Below are positions 55,851-64,000 of a stretch of DNA of 64,000 nucleotides, piece after piece. A program made the position numbers and the translations under genes. This DNA comes from CAVZYN01 sp963779515. GTDB taxonomy: Bacteria; Pseudomonadota; Alphaproteobacteria; Rhizobiales; Hyphomicrobiaceae. The number at the start of each line of letters is the position of its first letter. Position 1 is the first letter of the stretch. The notes under the pieces are model-generated. The model had not been told where the DNA came from. It did not search any database and saw only the letters and a program-made list of their open reading frames with translations. Location of the stretch: positions 248,001 through 312,000 of the forward strand of contig CAVZYN010000002.1 in NCBI GenBank assembly GCA_963779515.1, written 5' to 3'.

Positions 55851-56582
55851 GTGGGGGTAACTGCGATCAGGTCAACGGCGGTCGCCAAGCCGCTTTACAG
55901 CCAAGTGCGCGACTTGCTTCTGGCGCGGATCAAGGCGGGTGAATGGGCGGCGGGAGAGGCGCTGCCGAACGAATTCATACTTGCGTCGAATTTCGGTGTG
56001 AGTATTGGCACGGTGCGCCGAGCCATCGAGGGACTTGAAGATCTCGGCATTGTCGTGCGCAAGCAAGGCCGGGGTACGTATGTTGCCGGCGCCGGCCCGC
56101 AGGCGTTGTTAGACAAGTTCGCGCCGCTGCGCGCAGTGGGCGGGCACCGTGTGGCGTTGAGCTACCAGCTCGATTCAGTCGTCGCGCGCACGGGCACTGA
56201 CGCCGAACGCGCTCGATTGAGTATCCCTGAACCTGGGTCGGTGTTTCAGATCGTTCAGTTCGTGTTCATTGAAGAGCAGATGGTGGGGCGCGAAGTATCG
56301 GTTGTTTCGGCGCAACGGTTCCCCCGATTGGGAACGCAGCTAACGTATGGTCAGCATCTCTACAGCGTATTCAGTGACTATGGCGTGCTGATCACCAAAG
56401 CCGACGATGGACTGGCCGTTGCGTTCGCAGATGATGCAATCGCGCCGCTGATCAATGTTGATCCTGGTAGTCCCATGCTCGCTCTCAACCGCGTCGCGTA
56501 TACATTCGAAGATCAAGCGATTGAACTGAGGCAATGTGCATTTGCCATGGCGCATCTGTCCTATTGGGCCACAATCGTTTGA
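55851..56582 (+). CDS. GntR-family regulator with UTRA domain (HutC subfamily)
   Basis: A 243-residue regulator. An N-terminal winged helix (about residues 12-78, PLYSQVRDLLLARIKAGEWAA region and SIGTVRRAIEGLEDLG) is joined to a UTRA effector-binding domain (about 95-240). HutC-type proteins sense small metabolites, often sugars or amino acids. GTG 55851 follows GGGAGGG. Its gene converges with the XRE regulator and stands apart from the catabolic genes that begin at 57382, so its target is uncertain. Confidence 0.88.
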   Translation: MGVTAIRSTAVAKPLYSQVRDLLLARIKAGEWAAGEALPNEFILASNFGVSIGTVRRAIEGLEDLGIVVRKQGRGTYVAGAGPQALLDKFAPLRAVGGHRVALSYQLDSVVARTGTDAERARLSIPEPGSVFQIVQFVFIEEQMVGREVSVVSAQRFPRLGTQLTYGQHLYSVFSDYGVLITKADDGLAVAFADDAIAPLINVDPGSPMLALNRVAYTFEDQAIELRQCAFAMAHLSYWATIV

Positions 56583-56595
56583 TGCGGAATGCGCA

Positions 56596-57231
56596 TCAAT
56601 CCTCGGTGAGCGCCGTCTCGGACGCAAGTTCCGTCGAGGCGGTCAACCGCCTTTCAAGCACCCGGATGTATCGCGTGATCTGTGCGTTGAGCTGCGCCTG
56701 AACCTTGCGCGGTTGCGCGGCGAGAGCTGGATCGGACAGGAATGTCGCGACGGTCTGGTAAGGATCTGAGCGGAGGGCGGTAAAGATGCCGGCAGTCTCG
56801 CGCAATTGGACAAACGCGTCAGTCGAGGTGTTGGGGTTGCGGCTCGATTTCATCCGGACGGCTGCGAGTTCGGTCGCGAGCCGCCAGCCTTCCGCGTCGG
56901 TGATCGCGGCGGGGGCATCGGCTGGGCCAAGTGTTTTTGGAGATGCCGCATCGCCCTCACCGGGCGCAGCAGGAAAGACGTGGGGGCTCTCGGAAAATCC
57001 AGGCGTTTTGGTCCCCGCCAGTTCGGGAGTCCCAAAAAGCTCGTTGGCGGAAATTCTGAGCTTGTCGCAGATGAGATAGATCAGATCGAGGTTTGGCTCG
57101 GCGTTGCCGCGCTCGTAGCGCGTATAGCGGTTCTCGCTGATGCCAATGGCTTCGGCAAAGTGGCGCGCTTTCGGAAAGCCATGAGCAATCCGGAGTTCCC
57201 GCAACCTTTTGGCGAACAGTTGGCTCTTCAC
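56596..57231 (-). CDS. XRE-family transcriptional regulator
   Basis: A 211-residue protein with a Cro/CI-type helix-turn-helix at residues 5-60 (FAKRLRELRIAHGFPKARH, then ISENRYTRYERGNAEPNLDL). A Pro/Ala-rich linker follows, then a helical C-terminal half without a recognised domain. Such short regulators often control a neighbouring operon or stress response. It is convergent with the GntR/UTRA gene and lies 150 bases after the UxaA-type dehydratase gene, on the same strand. Confidence 0.85.
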   Translation of the reverse strand: MKSQLFAKRLRELRIAHGFPKARHFAEAIGISENRYTRYERGNAEPNLDLIYLICDKLRISANELFGTPELAGTKTPGFSESPHVFPAAPGEGDAASPKTLGPADAPAAITDAEGWRLATELAAVRMKSSRNPNTSTDAFVQLRETAGIFTALRSDPYQTVATFLSDPALAAQPRKVQAQLNAQITRYIRVLERRLTASTELASETALTED

Positions 57232-57381
57232 GATTATTAGAAACCGCCGGTTCAGAGATCATCCTTTCCCGCCTATGCCCGACCCTGACGCGTATGTAAT
57301 CTCCTGAATACGAAGAAAAAAGAGGCGCCGCCGATTAAGGTTGACCGAACCATCTTTGGTCTGGGATGCGCAAAACTGGCC

Positions 57382-58917
57382 CTACATGGTCGCGCCGATT
57401 TGCCAGGGTACATATTCGGCATCGCCGTAGCCGAGTTGCTCGGATTTCGAGCGTTCGCCGGATGCGACGCGCAGGATCGTGTCGAAGATCTCTTGCCCTT
57501 TGGTTTCGAGGCTCACGCCGTCGAGGATGTCGCCGCAGTTGATGTCCATGTCGTCGATCATGCGGCGATAAATGTCGCTGTTGGTCGCGAGTTTGATCGA
57601 CGGCGTCGGCTTGCAGCCGTAAGCGGAGCCACGGCCTGTTGTGAAGCACAGGATATTGCAGCCGCCAGCGACTTGGCCGGTCGCCGCCACGGGGTCGTAG
57701 CCGGGCGTGTCCATGTAGACGAAGCCCTTCGCCGTCACGGGTTCGGCATATCGATAGACGGCATTCAGGGTTGTCGAGCCGCCCTTTGCGGCAGCACCCA
57801 AGGACTTCTCGAGGATCGTCGTGAGGCCTCCGGCTTTGTTGCCGGGGCTCGGGTTGTTGTCCATGCTCATCTTGGCGCGGGCGGTGTAGTCCTCCCACCA
57901 TTTGATGATGGAGACCAGTTTTTCGCCGACGTCGCGGCTCTTGGCACGACGTGTGAGAAGGTGCTCGGCACCATAGATCTCCGGAGTTTCCGAAAGAACC
58001 GCCGTGCCGCCGTGGCGCACCAGCATGTCGACGGCAACGCCGAGGGCGACATTCGCCGTGATGCCCGAATAGCCGTCTGAGCCGCCGCACTGTAGCGCCA
58101 GATTGAGTTCAGACGCGGAAATCGTTTCGCGACGGGCCTTGCCGGCGATCGGCAGCATGTTCTTGATCGCATCGACACCAGCTGCGATCGTTTTTTTAGT
58201 GCCGCCCGTGTCTTGGATGGTCATGGTTCGGAAGACGTCGCTCTCCTGCAAACCATACGCCTGTTTCATGCGGCTGATCTGGAAGCCTTCGCAGCCGAGG
58301 CCAACGACGAGGACGCCCGCCATGTTCGGGTTGCACGCGTAACCCCACGTCGTGCGCTTCAGCACTTCGAAGGTTTCGCCGTCACTGTCGATGCCGCAGC
58401 CCGTCGAGTGAACCAACGGAATGACGCCATCGATGCTGGGATGATCGTCGAGTATGCCCGATTTGTTGACGGCTTCTGCAATGAAGCGGGCGACGGTCGC
58501 CGAGCAGTTCACGCTGGTGACAACTCCAATGTAATTGCGTGTGCCGGCCCTGCCGTTGGCGCGGCGGTAGCCTTCGAAAGTCGCCTGCTGTCCCACGGGG
58601 AGCACGATCTCCGCCTTCGCATCCTGGCAAAAGGCGTAGTCGCGTTCGAATGCTGCAAACCCGCAGTTGTGGGTGTGTATGTGGGCGCCCGGCAGAATGT
58701 CTTCGGTGGCAAAACCGATGATCTGGCCGAATTTGAAGACGGGCTGGCCCTTGGTGATCTTTGCCGTCGCCATTTTGTGACCGCGCGGAATCCGCAGTGT
58801 CGCGGCCACGCCTTCGGCGCCAGCTCCCTGCTCGACCGTATCGACGGCGATCAGGACGTTGTCCTTAGGGTTGAGGCGTAGCATGCGTGGGGCAGTCTTT
58901 GTGGGCGTGTCTTGCAT
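57382..58917 (-). CDS. UxaA/GarD-family sugar-acid dehydratase
   Basis: A 511-residue hydro-lyase of the altronate/galactarate dehydratase family. An N-terminal SAF domain (about residues 12-90, LNPKDNVLIAVDTVEQG and HIHTHNCGF) is joined to the large catalytic domain (about 110-505). Conserved blocks are GYRRANGRAGTRNYIGVV, HSTGCGIDSDG, LQCGGSDGYSGITANVALG and CFTTGRGSAYGCKPTPSIKL, with Cys/His likely to bind the catalytic iron or metal. It dehydrates an aldonic or aldaric acid to a 2-keto-3-deoxy product. It is divergent from a GntR/FCD regulator across a palindromic operator. Confidence 0.9.
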   Translation of the reverse strand: MQDTPTKTAPRMLRLNPKDNVLIAVDTVEQGAGAEGVAATLRIPRGHKMATAKITKGQPVFKFGQIIGFATEDILPGAHIHTHNCGFAAFERDYAFCQDAKAEIVLPVGQQATFEGYRRANGRAGTRNYIGVVTSVNCSATVARFIAEAVNKSGILDDHPSIDGVIPLVHSTGCGIDSDGETFEVLKRTTWGYACNPNMAGVLVVGLGCEGFQISRMKQAYGLQESDVFRTMTIQDTGGTKKTIAAGVDAIKNMLPIAGKARRETISASELNLALQCGGSDGYSGITANVALGVAVDMLVRHGGTAVLSETPEIYGAEHLLTRRAKSRDVGEKLVSIIKWWEDYTARAKMSMDNNPSPGNKAGGLTTILEKSLGAAAKGGSTTLNAVYRYAEPVTAKGFVYMDTPGYDPVAATGQVAGGCNILCFTTGRGSAYGCKPTPSIKLATNSDIYRRMIDDMDINCGDILDGVSLETKGQEIFDTILRVASGERSKSEQLGYGDAEYVPWQIGATM

Positions 58918-59030
58918 ACTGGCCTCTCAAGGTGACGACGGCAGGGCAAATCGTTGGCGAGACTGGCGGTCTTGGCCACCGATCGCAAGCGATCCATGCG
59001 CCTATCCAGTGGCCCTCATGCGCGAATTTG

Positions 59031-59053
59031 ATTTGGAATTCTGAATTCGAAAT
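59031..59053. promoter_or_regulatory. 23-bp palindromic operator, GntR/FCD type
   Basis: ATTTGGAATTC (59031-59041), one central T, then GAATTCGAAAT (59043-59053). The arms match at 10 of 11 positions as an inverted repeat. It lies between the dehydratase start (58917, minus strand) and the GntR start (59086). It is the likely site through which the regulator controls both directions. Confidence 0.65.
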
Positions 59054-59085
59054 GGTAGCGATGTGGCGCCTTAGGGAGACTGGTG

Positions 59086-59775
59086 ATGACCCTCGCGCAG
59101 CTGCAGCTGGCGCCCGCACTGATCGATCAGGTGCATGATCGCCTGTTGGCCGCAATCGTTGATGGGACGCTTGCGCCTGGGCAGCGGCTGACCCAGGAGA
59201 GCGCCGCCGATATGCTTGGCGTTTCGCGCCAGCCGGTCAGTCATGCGTTGCAGGTTTTGAAACGCAGAGGTTTGCTGATCGAGCATGGCCGCCGCGGGCT
59301 GGCGGTGGCACCGATCGATGGCAAACGTATCCGCGACCTCTATCAAGTGCGCGAACAGCTCGACGGACTGGCGGCGCGGCTTTCGGCGGCGCGTGTCGCG
59401 CACAATGAGATCAACGCCTCGGACATCGAGGCTGCACGCGTCATTCTTGCCAGTGGCACGCGCCTCGATGCGTCGGCCTCGATCGCGGACTTGATCGACG
59501 CAGATGTGGTGTTTCACTCGGCGATTCATGGCCTGTCGGGCAACCCGGCCATCACCGAGATGGTCGCGGAGCAGTGGCCGCATTTCATGCGATCGATGGG
59601 ATTGGTTTTGACGGCCACGGGCATTCGAAATCGCGTTTGGCGGGAGCACGCTGAAATTCTTGATGCCATTCTTTCGGGCAATGCGACGCGCGCCGAAGAC
59701 TGTGCGCGAGAGCACACCGCGCGCGCGGCCGATGAAACCGCACGCCGTTTCGATGCGATTGTTCGCGTCGCCTGA
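59086..59775 (+). CDS. GntR-family regulator with FCD domain
   Basis: A 229-residue FadR-subfamily regulator. A winged helix (about residues 10-75, PGQRLTQESAADMLGVSRQPVSHALQ in two parts) precedes an all-helical FCD domain (about 85-220) with metal-binding Asp/His positions (DADVVFHSAIHGLSGNP). FCD regulators respond to hexuronates and related organic acids. AGGGAG at 59073-59078 is ideally spaced for ATG 59086. The downstream gene starts 38 bases after its stop, so it may lead the dioxygenase-oxidoreductase-SDR operon as well as repress the divergent dehydratase. Confidence 0.9.
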   Translation: MTLAQLQLAPALIDQVHDRLLAAIVDGTLAPGQRLTQESAADMLGVSRQPVSHALQVLKRRGLLIEHGRRGLAVAPIDGKRIRDLYQVREQLDGLAARLSAARVAHNEINASDIEAARVILASGTRLDASASIADLIDADVVFHSAIHGLSGNPAITEMVAEQWPHFMRSMGLVLTATGIRNRVWREHAEILDAILSGNATRAEDCAREHTARAADETARRFDAIVRVA

Positions 59776-59813
59776 GAAATCTGAACGAGACTTGAACCTA
59801 TGGGAGAACGGCG

Positions 59814-60626
59814 ATGAAGCTGACCGACGCACAAATCGAGCAATTCCATACCGATGGATGGTTGTTCCTGCCGGAACTGTTCTCGTCCGAGGAGGTGGAG
59901 GTCCTTCGCGAAGAGTCGGCACAGGTTCTGAATTCCAATCGCGAGGAGATCTGGCGCGAGAAGAACGGTGCACCGCGGACGGCATTCGCCGCGCATACCT
60001 ACAACGAGGCTTTTTCGATCCTCGGCCGTCATCCGCGGATGATCAATCCGGTGGAGCAGGTGTTTGGCGAAAAAGTCTACATGCATCAGTACAAAATAAA
60101 CGCGAAAGCCAAGTTCGATGGCGATGTCTGGCAGTGGCATCAGGACTATGGCACGTGGCTGCGCGACGACGGCATGCCGGAGCCGCGGGCAATGAACATT
60201 TCGGTCTTTCTCGACGAGGTCATGCCGGTTAACGGCGCGCTGATGCTGGTGCCGCGCTCGCAGCATCACGGCAATCTACAGGCCGGCCACGACAAGAGCA
60301 CGACGGCGTATCCGCTCTGGACGCTCGATAACGCGACGGTCGAGCGGCTCGTCAATGACGGGGGCATTGTTGCGCCGACGGGCAAGCCCGGCGGGATGCT
60401 GATGTTCCACGGCAATCTGGTGCATGGCTCTGCCGGAAACATCACACCGTACTCTCGCCGGATCGTTTATTTGACGCTCAACGCGGTGTCGAACCACATT
60501 CGACGCCCCACGCGCGCTGCGTGGATCGCGCACCAGGATTTCACACCGATCACGCCATGCGCGGATGACGCTCTGTTGCAGTTTGCGCGGACGTACAAAG
60601 CGGCGCGGGCTCAGGCGGCGGAATAG
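59814..60626 (+). CDS. Phytanoyl-CoA dioxygenase (PhyH) family oxygenase
   Basis: A 270-residue Fe(II)/2-oxoglutarate-dependent oxygenase. Iron ligands are His109 and Asp111 in WQWHQDYGTW and probably His204 in GNLVHGSAGN; Arg215/216 in TPYSRRIVYL should bind 2-oxoglutarate. The WH-x-D...W-x2-DG-x-P and GALMLVPRSQHHG segments resemble ectoine hydroxylase (EctD), but no ectoine genes are near, so another small acid or sugar-derived substrate is more likely. GGAGAACGGCG precedes the ATG. It is followed by the COG4091 oxidoreductase, suggesting sequential oxidation of one substrate. Confidence 0.88.
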   Translation: MKLTDAQIEQFHTDGWLFLPELFSSEEVEVLREESAQVLNSNREEIWREKNGAPRTAFAAHTYNEAFSILGRHPRMINPVEQVFGEKVYMHQYKINAKAKFDGDVWQWHQDYGTWLRDDGMPEPRAMNISVFLDEVMPVNGALMLVPRSQHHGNLQAGHDKSTTAYPLWTLDNATVERLVNDGGIVAPTGKPGGMLMFHGNLVHGSAGNITPYSRRIVYLTLNAVSNHIRRPTRAAWIAHQDFTPITPCADDALLQFARTYKAARAQAAE

Positions 60627-60747
60627 CCAAACAGGCACTGCGCGGCTGTAGAAATTGCAGCAAGAATTGCAGGCGCGCACGCTTGTGCGGCGCGCGCCCT
60701 TGTGGTGAGTATCGGCCTGATCAAATCAACAAAATTGGAAACGCCCA

Positions 60748-62100
60748 GTGAACCTCTCCTTCATGCTCAAAGAGCGCGCCGCCAATAACAAGCCCGTGCG
60801 GATCGGCCAGATCGGTGCCGGTAAATTTGGCACCATGTTTCTGTCGCAGTGCCGGGTCACGACGGGCATGCATCTGGTCGGTCTCGCTGACTTGATGCCG
60901 TCGCGCGCGAAGGAACGGCTCGAAGGCGTGCAGTGGCCGGCGGAACAGATCAACGCCAAATCTCTTGGCGAGGCGATCAAGACCGGCAAGACGCATATCA
61001 CCGACAACTCGATGTCGCTGATCGAGAATCCCGACATCGAGGTTATCATCGAGGTTACCGGCGATCCGGCGGTCGGCATCAAGCATGCACTGGCAGCCAT
61101 CAATCACGGCAAACACGTGGTGATGGTCAACGTGGAAGCCGATGCTCTGGCGGGACCCTTGCTTGCCAAGCGCGCGAAAGAAAAGGGTGTGGTATATTCG
61201 ATGGCCTGGGGCGATCAGCCGGCGCTCGTTGCCGAGCACGTCGATTGGGCGCGCAGCTGCGGCTTCAAGGTGGTCTGTGCTGGCAAGGGGACGCGCTATC
61301 ATCCGACCTATCACCAGTCGACGCCCGAGACGGTGTGGGACATTCTCAATAAATATCTCGTCATCCATAACAAGGCCCACATTAATCCGAAAATGTTCAA
61401 CTCGTTTGTCGATGGAACCAAGAGCGGCATCGAGATGACCGCGATCTGCAATGCGACGGGGCTCGTGCCGCAAACCAACGGCTTGTCGTTCCCGCCCGCG
61501 AGCCGCTTCGAGCATGCTGAAATTTGCAAACCGAAGGCCGATGGTGGCGTGCTGGAGAAGAAGGGCGTAACCGAAGTCACCTCATCGCTCTATCGCGATG
61601 GCAGCGACGTGCCGCACAATCTCGTCATGGGGACTTATGTCGTGATCGAGAGCGATAGCGATTATGCCCAGAAATGCTTTGTCGAGTACTCGATGCTGCC
61701 GGATAGGAGCGGTAAGTACGCCGCGCTCTACAGGCCCATCCATATGATTGGGCTCGAACTCGGTCTTTCCGTTGCAAGCGCCGCACTGCGCAAAGAGCCG
61801 ACGGGTGCCGCTTATTGTTTCAATTCGGATGTCATCGCGACAGCCAAGCGCGGCCTGAAAAAGGGCGAGATGCTCGATGGCGAAGGCGGCTTCTGCGTCT
61901 GGGGGAAGCAGACACCAGCGGAGATGTCACTGAAGGAAGGCTTCTTGCCGCTCGGTCTCGCGCACAACGTCAAGCTCAAAGGCGATATCAAGGAAGGCCA
62001 GCGCCTGAAGTGGACGGATGTCGAGATCGACGTGTCGGACGCGACCTACAAGTTCCGCCGCGAGATGGAAGCCGCGTTCGCGCGGCCGAACGTGGATTGA
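60748..62100 (+). CDS. COG4091-type NAD(P)-dependent oxidoreductase with SAF domain
   Basis: A 450-residue protein resembling homoserine dehydrogenase in its N-terminal half (Rossmann loop GQIGAGKFGTMF, about residues 19-30; VIIEVTGDP). A C-terminal SAF domain follows (about 360-440, ATAKRGLKKGEMLDGEGGF). Such proteins occur in several sugar-acid pathways, where they oxidise branched or keto sugar acids; the exact reaction is not fixed. GTG 60748 is the start by frame and N-terminal pattern. SAF domains also occur in the dehydratase at 57382-58917, supporting a shared polyol/sugar-acid theme. Confidence 0.86.
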   Translation: MNLSFMLKERAANNKPVRIGQIGAGKFGTMFLSQCRVTTGMHLVGLADLMPSRAKERLEGVQWPAEQINAKSLGEAIKTGKTHITDNSMSLIENPDIEVIIEVTGDPAVGIKHALAAINHGKHVVMVNVEADALAGPLLAKRAKEKGVVYSMAWGDQPALVAEHVDWARSCGFKVVCAGKGTRYHPTYHQSTPETVWDILNKYLVIHNKAHINPKMFNSFVDGTKSGIEMTAICNATGLVPQTNGLSFPPASRFEHAEICKPKADGGVLEKKGVTEVTSSLYRDGSDVPHNLVMGTYVVIESDSDYAQKCFVEYSMLPDRSGKYAALYRPIHMIGLELGLSVASAALRKEPTGAAYCFNSDVIATAKRGLKKGEMLDGEGGFCVWGKQTPAEMSLKEGFLPLGLAHNVKLKGDIKEGQRLKWTDVEIDVSDATYKFRREMEAAFARPNVD

Positions 62101-62123
62101 TCGCATATGTTCCGGGGCGCGCC

Positions 62124-62918
62124 ATGACGACGAAACGGAAGGCCGACGCCCGCGTCGCGTTCATCACGGGGGGCGCTTCGGGGATCGGGCTCGCCACGGC
62201 CGAATTACTGCTGGGAAGTGGATGGAAAGTTTCGATCGCGGACGCGGACGCGACGGCGCTCGAGGCGGTGCGTGAAACGCATCGACAGAGCAAAGGCGTA
62301 CATTTTGCTCAACTCGATGTGACGGATGAGACGGCGGTCGATGCTGCGATTGCGGCGACCGCGAAGGCGATGGGTCCGATCGACGGCGTCGTCAACTCGG
62401 CGGGCATCGCACGCGATATTCCGGCTTTGGATACGCCGGTCGACGTTTTCCGCAAGATCATCGATGTGAATTTGACCGGGTCGTTCATTGTTGCCCGCTC
62501 GGCGGCGCGGATGATGAAGGCGCGATATGCGAGGACGGGCATTGGCGGCGCCATCGTCAATATCGCCTCGATATCGGGCCTCAGGGGGTCGAAGGGACGT
62601 GTTGCGTATGGCACGTCCAAGGGCGCGGTGATCACAATGACTCAGGTGCTTGCCAACGATCTGGCACGGTACGGCATTCGCGTGAACGCCGTTGCCCCCG
62701 GGCCGATTGATACGCCTATGGTCAAGACGCTGCACTCTCCGACCGACCGCGCGCTGTGGATGCGCTATGTGCCGCTCAATCGCTATGCGGAGCCGCATGA
62801 AGTCGCGACCGCGATCGAGTTTTTGCTCGATGGCACGCGGGCCAGCTACATTACGGGTGAGATCCTGGCTGTCGACGGTGGTTTTCGTGGCGCGGGCATC
62901 ATTGCGGACCGTCCTTGA
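62124..62918 (+). CDS. Short-chain dehydrogenase/reductase
   Basis: A 264-residue classical SDR. The NAD(P) loop is TGGASGIG near residue 15, VNSAG follows, and the catalytic Ser/Tyr/Lys set lies in NIASISGLRGSKGRVAYGTSKG (two parts). The C-terminal SYITGEILAVDGG is typical. It starts 23 bases after the COG4091 gene and ends the operon. It probably oxidises or reduces a hydroxyl of the same sugar-acid substrate. The longer upstream part of the frame overlaps the preceding gene and is rejected. Confidence 0.9.
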   Translation: MTTKRKADARVAFITGGASGIGLATAELLLGSGWKVSIADADATALEAVRETHRQSKGVHFAQLDVTDETAVDAAIAATAKAMGPIDGVVNSAGIARDIPALDTPVDVFRKIIDVNLTGSFIVARSAARMMKARYARTGIGGAIVNIASISGLRGSKGRVAYGTSKGAVITMTQVLANDLARYGIRVNAVAPGPIDTPMVKTLHSPTDRALWMRYVPLNRYAEPHEVATAIEFLLDGTRASYITGEILAVDGGFRGAGIIADRP

Positions 62919-63043
62919 GGTGTTTTCAGACGGTTGCCCCACTTGGGCTCGTTTTATCCTTGCGGAGACGGTCGCGCGCCGTTATGGCAAGGGTTCTCCC
63001 CACGAGAGCGGCTTGGCTTTTTTGCCGCGTCGCATATTGGCAT

Positions 63044-63121
63044 CGGAGCGTAGCGCAGCCTGGTTAGCGCACCAGTCTGGGGGACTGGGGGTCGGAGGTT
63101 CAAATCCTCTCGCTCCGACCA
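63044..63121 (+). tRNA. tRNA-Pro (anticodon GGG)
   Basis: A 78-nucleotide tRNA including encoded CCA. The acceptor stem CGGAGCG pairs with CGCTCCG. The anticodon arm CCAGT-CTGGGGG-ACTGG carries GGG, and the T arm GGAGG-TTCAAAT-CCTCT closes with one G-T pair. It decodes CCC/CCU. Confidence 0.95.
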
Positions 63122-63473
63122 ATTAAATCAAAGACTTAGGCGAAATCGACCATCCTTGAAAAGTGCCTGGGGTTCCCGTGGGGTTCCCAGAAACCCTGCA
63201 CCACAAAAATCCACTTTGGCTCTCCTTGCTCGGAAAGTTCGGCGCTCTGTTGCCAATCCAGTTGCGCTCCCCGCAAGATGGCGAGCAACTCTGACAAGTG
63301 CGGCACCGCCATGAGCCGGACCATCCAAAAAATGCAGCGGCATCGTCACATGACCTATGCCCCATCAGGCTCATAACCTGAATGTCGTTGGATCAAAATA
63401 GGGTTCTTTAGACAATCGCAACAGGAGAAAAACCTGAAGGTCATAGGCTCTAAAGAAACCACGCTTTGCAAGG
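63122..63473. other. Spacer between tRNA-Pro and helicase gene
   Basis: About 350 bases with visibly lower GC than the rest. A 62-codon minus-strand frame (63324-63136, MVRLMAVPHLSELLAILRG at its start) is protein-like but unrecognised and may be a remnant. Position right after a tRNA suits the edge of an integrated element, but no integrase or duplicated tRNA end is visible in the window. Confidence 0.35.
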
Positions 63474-64000
63474 TCACTTGGTCGCCACCTCGTAACCAAG
63501 GCTGCGATATCCCGACTGTCGTTTCAGCGCCATGCGCGCCAGCATCGGCACGCCTGAATCGACGTAGTCGTAGACGATAACCTCACGCTTGGCGCGATGC
63601 TCGCGATGCAGTCGGCCGACGTATTGGGCGAGGGTGCCCTTCCATGAGATCGGCATGGTCAAGAACAGTGTGTCGAGGGAGGCGTCGTCGAAGCCTTCAC
63701 CGAGGTAGCGGCCCGTCGCCAGGACGAGACGTTCTTCGGTGTCGGGCCGTTTCAGGCCTTCCTCTGCCGTGCGCCGCTCGGTAGCGTTCATACCGCCGTA
63801 GAGGACGACAAGGTTTCGCGTGAATTTTTTCAGTCGTGTTCGGAAGTATTCGAGATGATCGCGCCGCTCTGTCAGGATCACTGGCCGGCGCCCGGCCTCC
63901 AGGCTGAGCAGCACGTCATCGAAGATCAGGTCATTGCGCTTCTCGTCCTGCGCCAGCGCCGCATAAAGCGCCGTCATCTGTGACGGCCCCTGCGAATCCT
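63474..64000 (-). CDS. Superfamily 2 helicase, C-terminal part (5' end outside window)
   Basis: The last about 175 residues of a DEAD/DEAH-type (ResIII/SWI2-like) helicase. It has VILTERRDHLEYFRTRL (motif IV region), VLATGRYLGEGFDDASLDTLFL (motif V region) and the arginine-finger motif VI QYVGRLHREH, then VIVYDYVDSGVPMLARM. The frame is open to position 64000, so the gene continues beyond the window. Such helicases occur in mobile-element and restriction or defence modules. The stop TGA lies at 63476-63474. Confidence 0.85.
   Translation of the reverse strand, partial: DSQGPSQMTALYAALAQDEKRNDLIFDDVLLSLEAGRRPVILTERRDHLEYFRTRLKKFTRNLVVLYGGMNATERRTAEEGLKRPDTEERLVLATGRYLGEGFDDASLDTLFLTMPISWKGTLAQYVGRLHREHRAKREVIVYDYVDSGVPMLARMALKRQSGYRSLGYEVATK

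Noticed and set aside
59814..60626. Ectoine hydroxylase (EctD)
   Set aside because: The iron-binding region is similar, but no ectABC genes are nearby and the neighbours belong to sugar-acid metabolism. Family-level naming is safer.

Overview
The window is GC-rich DNA (roughly 60-65% G+C by eye) from an alphaproteobacterium, most likely of the order Hyphomicrobiales (Rhodopseudomonas/Bradyrhizobium/Xanthobacteraceae-like). The evidence is a FrcBCA-type sugar transporter, near-complete identity of two proteins to the R. palustris BadH/BadI ring-cleavage enzymes, an RpoH-type sigma factor, and intergenic palindromic repeats of a style common in that order. No rRNA operon, CRISPR array or plasmid origin is visible.

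Layout. 1-1.2 kb: end of an NhaD-like antiporter gene with an apparent frameshift. 1.2-5.7 kb: a ROK repressor divergent from a fructose-type ABC importer (frcBCA). 5.9-8.1 kb: badR, then badH and badI (alicyclic acid/benzoate degradation). 8.7-16 kb: a LysR regulator divergent from a D-cysteine desulfhydrase/L-cysteate lyase-like enzyme and a complete Dpp-type oligopeptide importer, whose fused double ATPase carries two frameshifts. 16.3-33.5 kb: a tightly packed glycan locus (see below). 33.46-34.61 kb: an intact IS630-family element. 34.9-41 kb: tRNA-Ser, rluD, small membrane proteins, a frameshifted rpoH, a lipid-kinase-like gene and repeat-rich spacers. 41.8-52.7 kb: a BarA-like hybrid kinase, GIY-YIG protein, amiC amidase, alpha/beta hydrolase, a free-standing EF-Tu domain-III protein, a zinc alcohol dehydrogenase, an XRE regulator and a TauE/SafE permease. 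52.9-55.7 kb: a DUF1800-DUF1501 pair. 55.8-62.9 kb: a sugar-acid catabolic locus (two GntR regulators, an XRE regulator, a UxaA/GarD-type dehydratase, a PhyH dioxygenase, a COG4091 oxidoreductase, an SDR). 63-64 kb: tRNA-Pro followed by the end of an SF2 helicase gene.

The most interesting region is 16.3-33.5 kb. Eleven of its twelve genes lie on the plus strand, and most of their starts overlap the preceding stop. They encode three free-standing APH-fold kinases and a fourth fused to a GT28-like glycosyltransferase. With them are a second GT28-like enzyme, two GT4 glycosyltransferases, a heparinase II/III-like lyase, a one-polypeptide ABC exporter and a MacA/MacB-type tripartite pump. Three of the four kinases have Gln where the family normally has the metal-binding Asn, as maltokinases do. 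The only divergent promoter region in the locus carries tandem GTCA half-sites at exact 11-bp spacing, matching the Pho-box layout. I infer a phosphate-responsive pathway that makes, phosphorylates, trims and exports a glycan or glycoconjugate. I know of no named system with this composition.

Four otherwise well-conserved reading frames are each broken by an apparent single-base insertion. This makes sequence error at least as likely as real pseudogenes.
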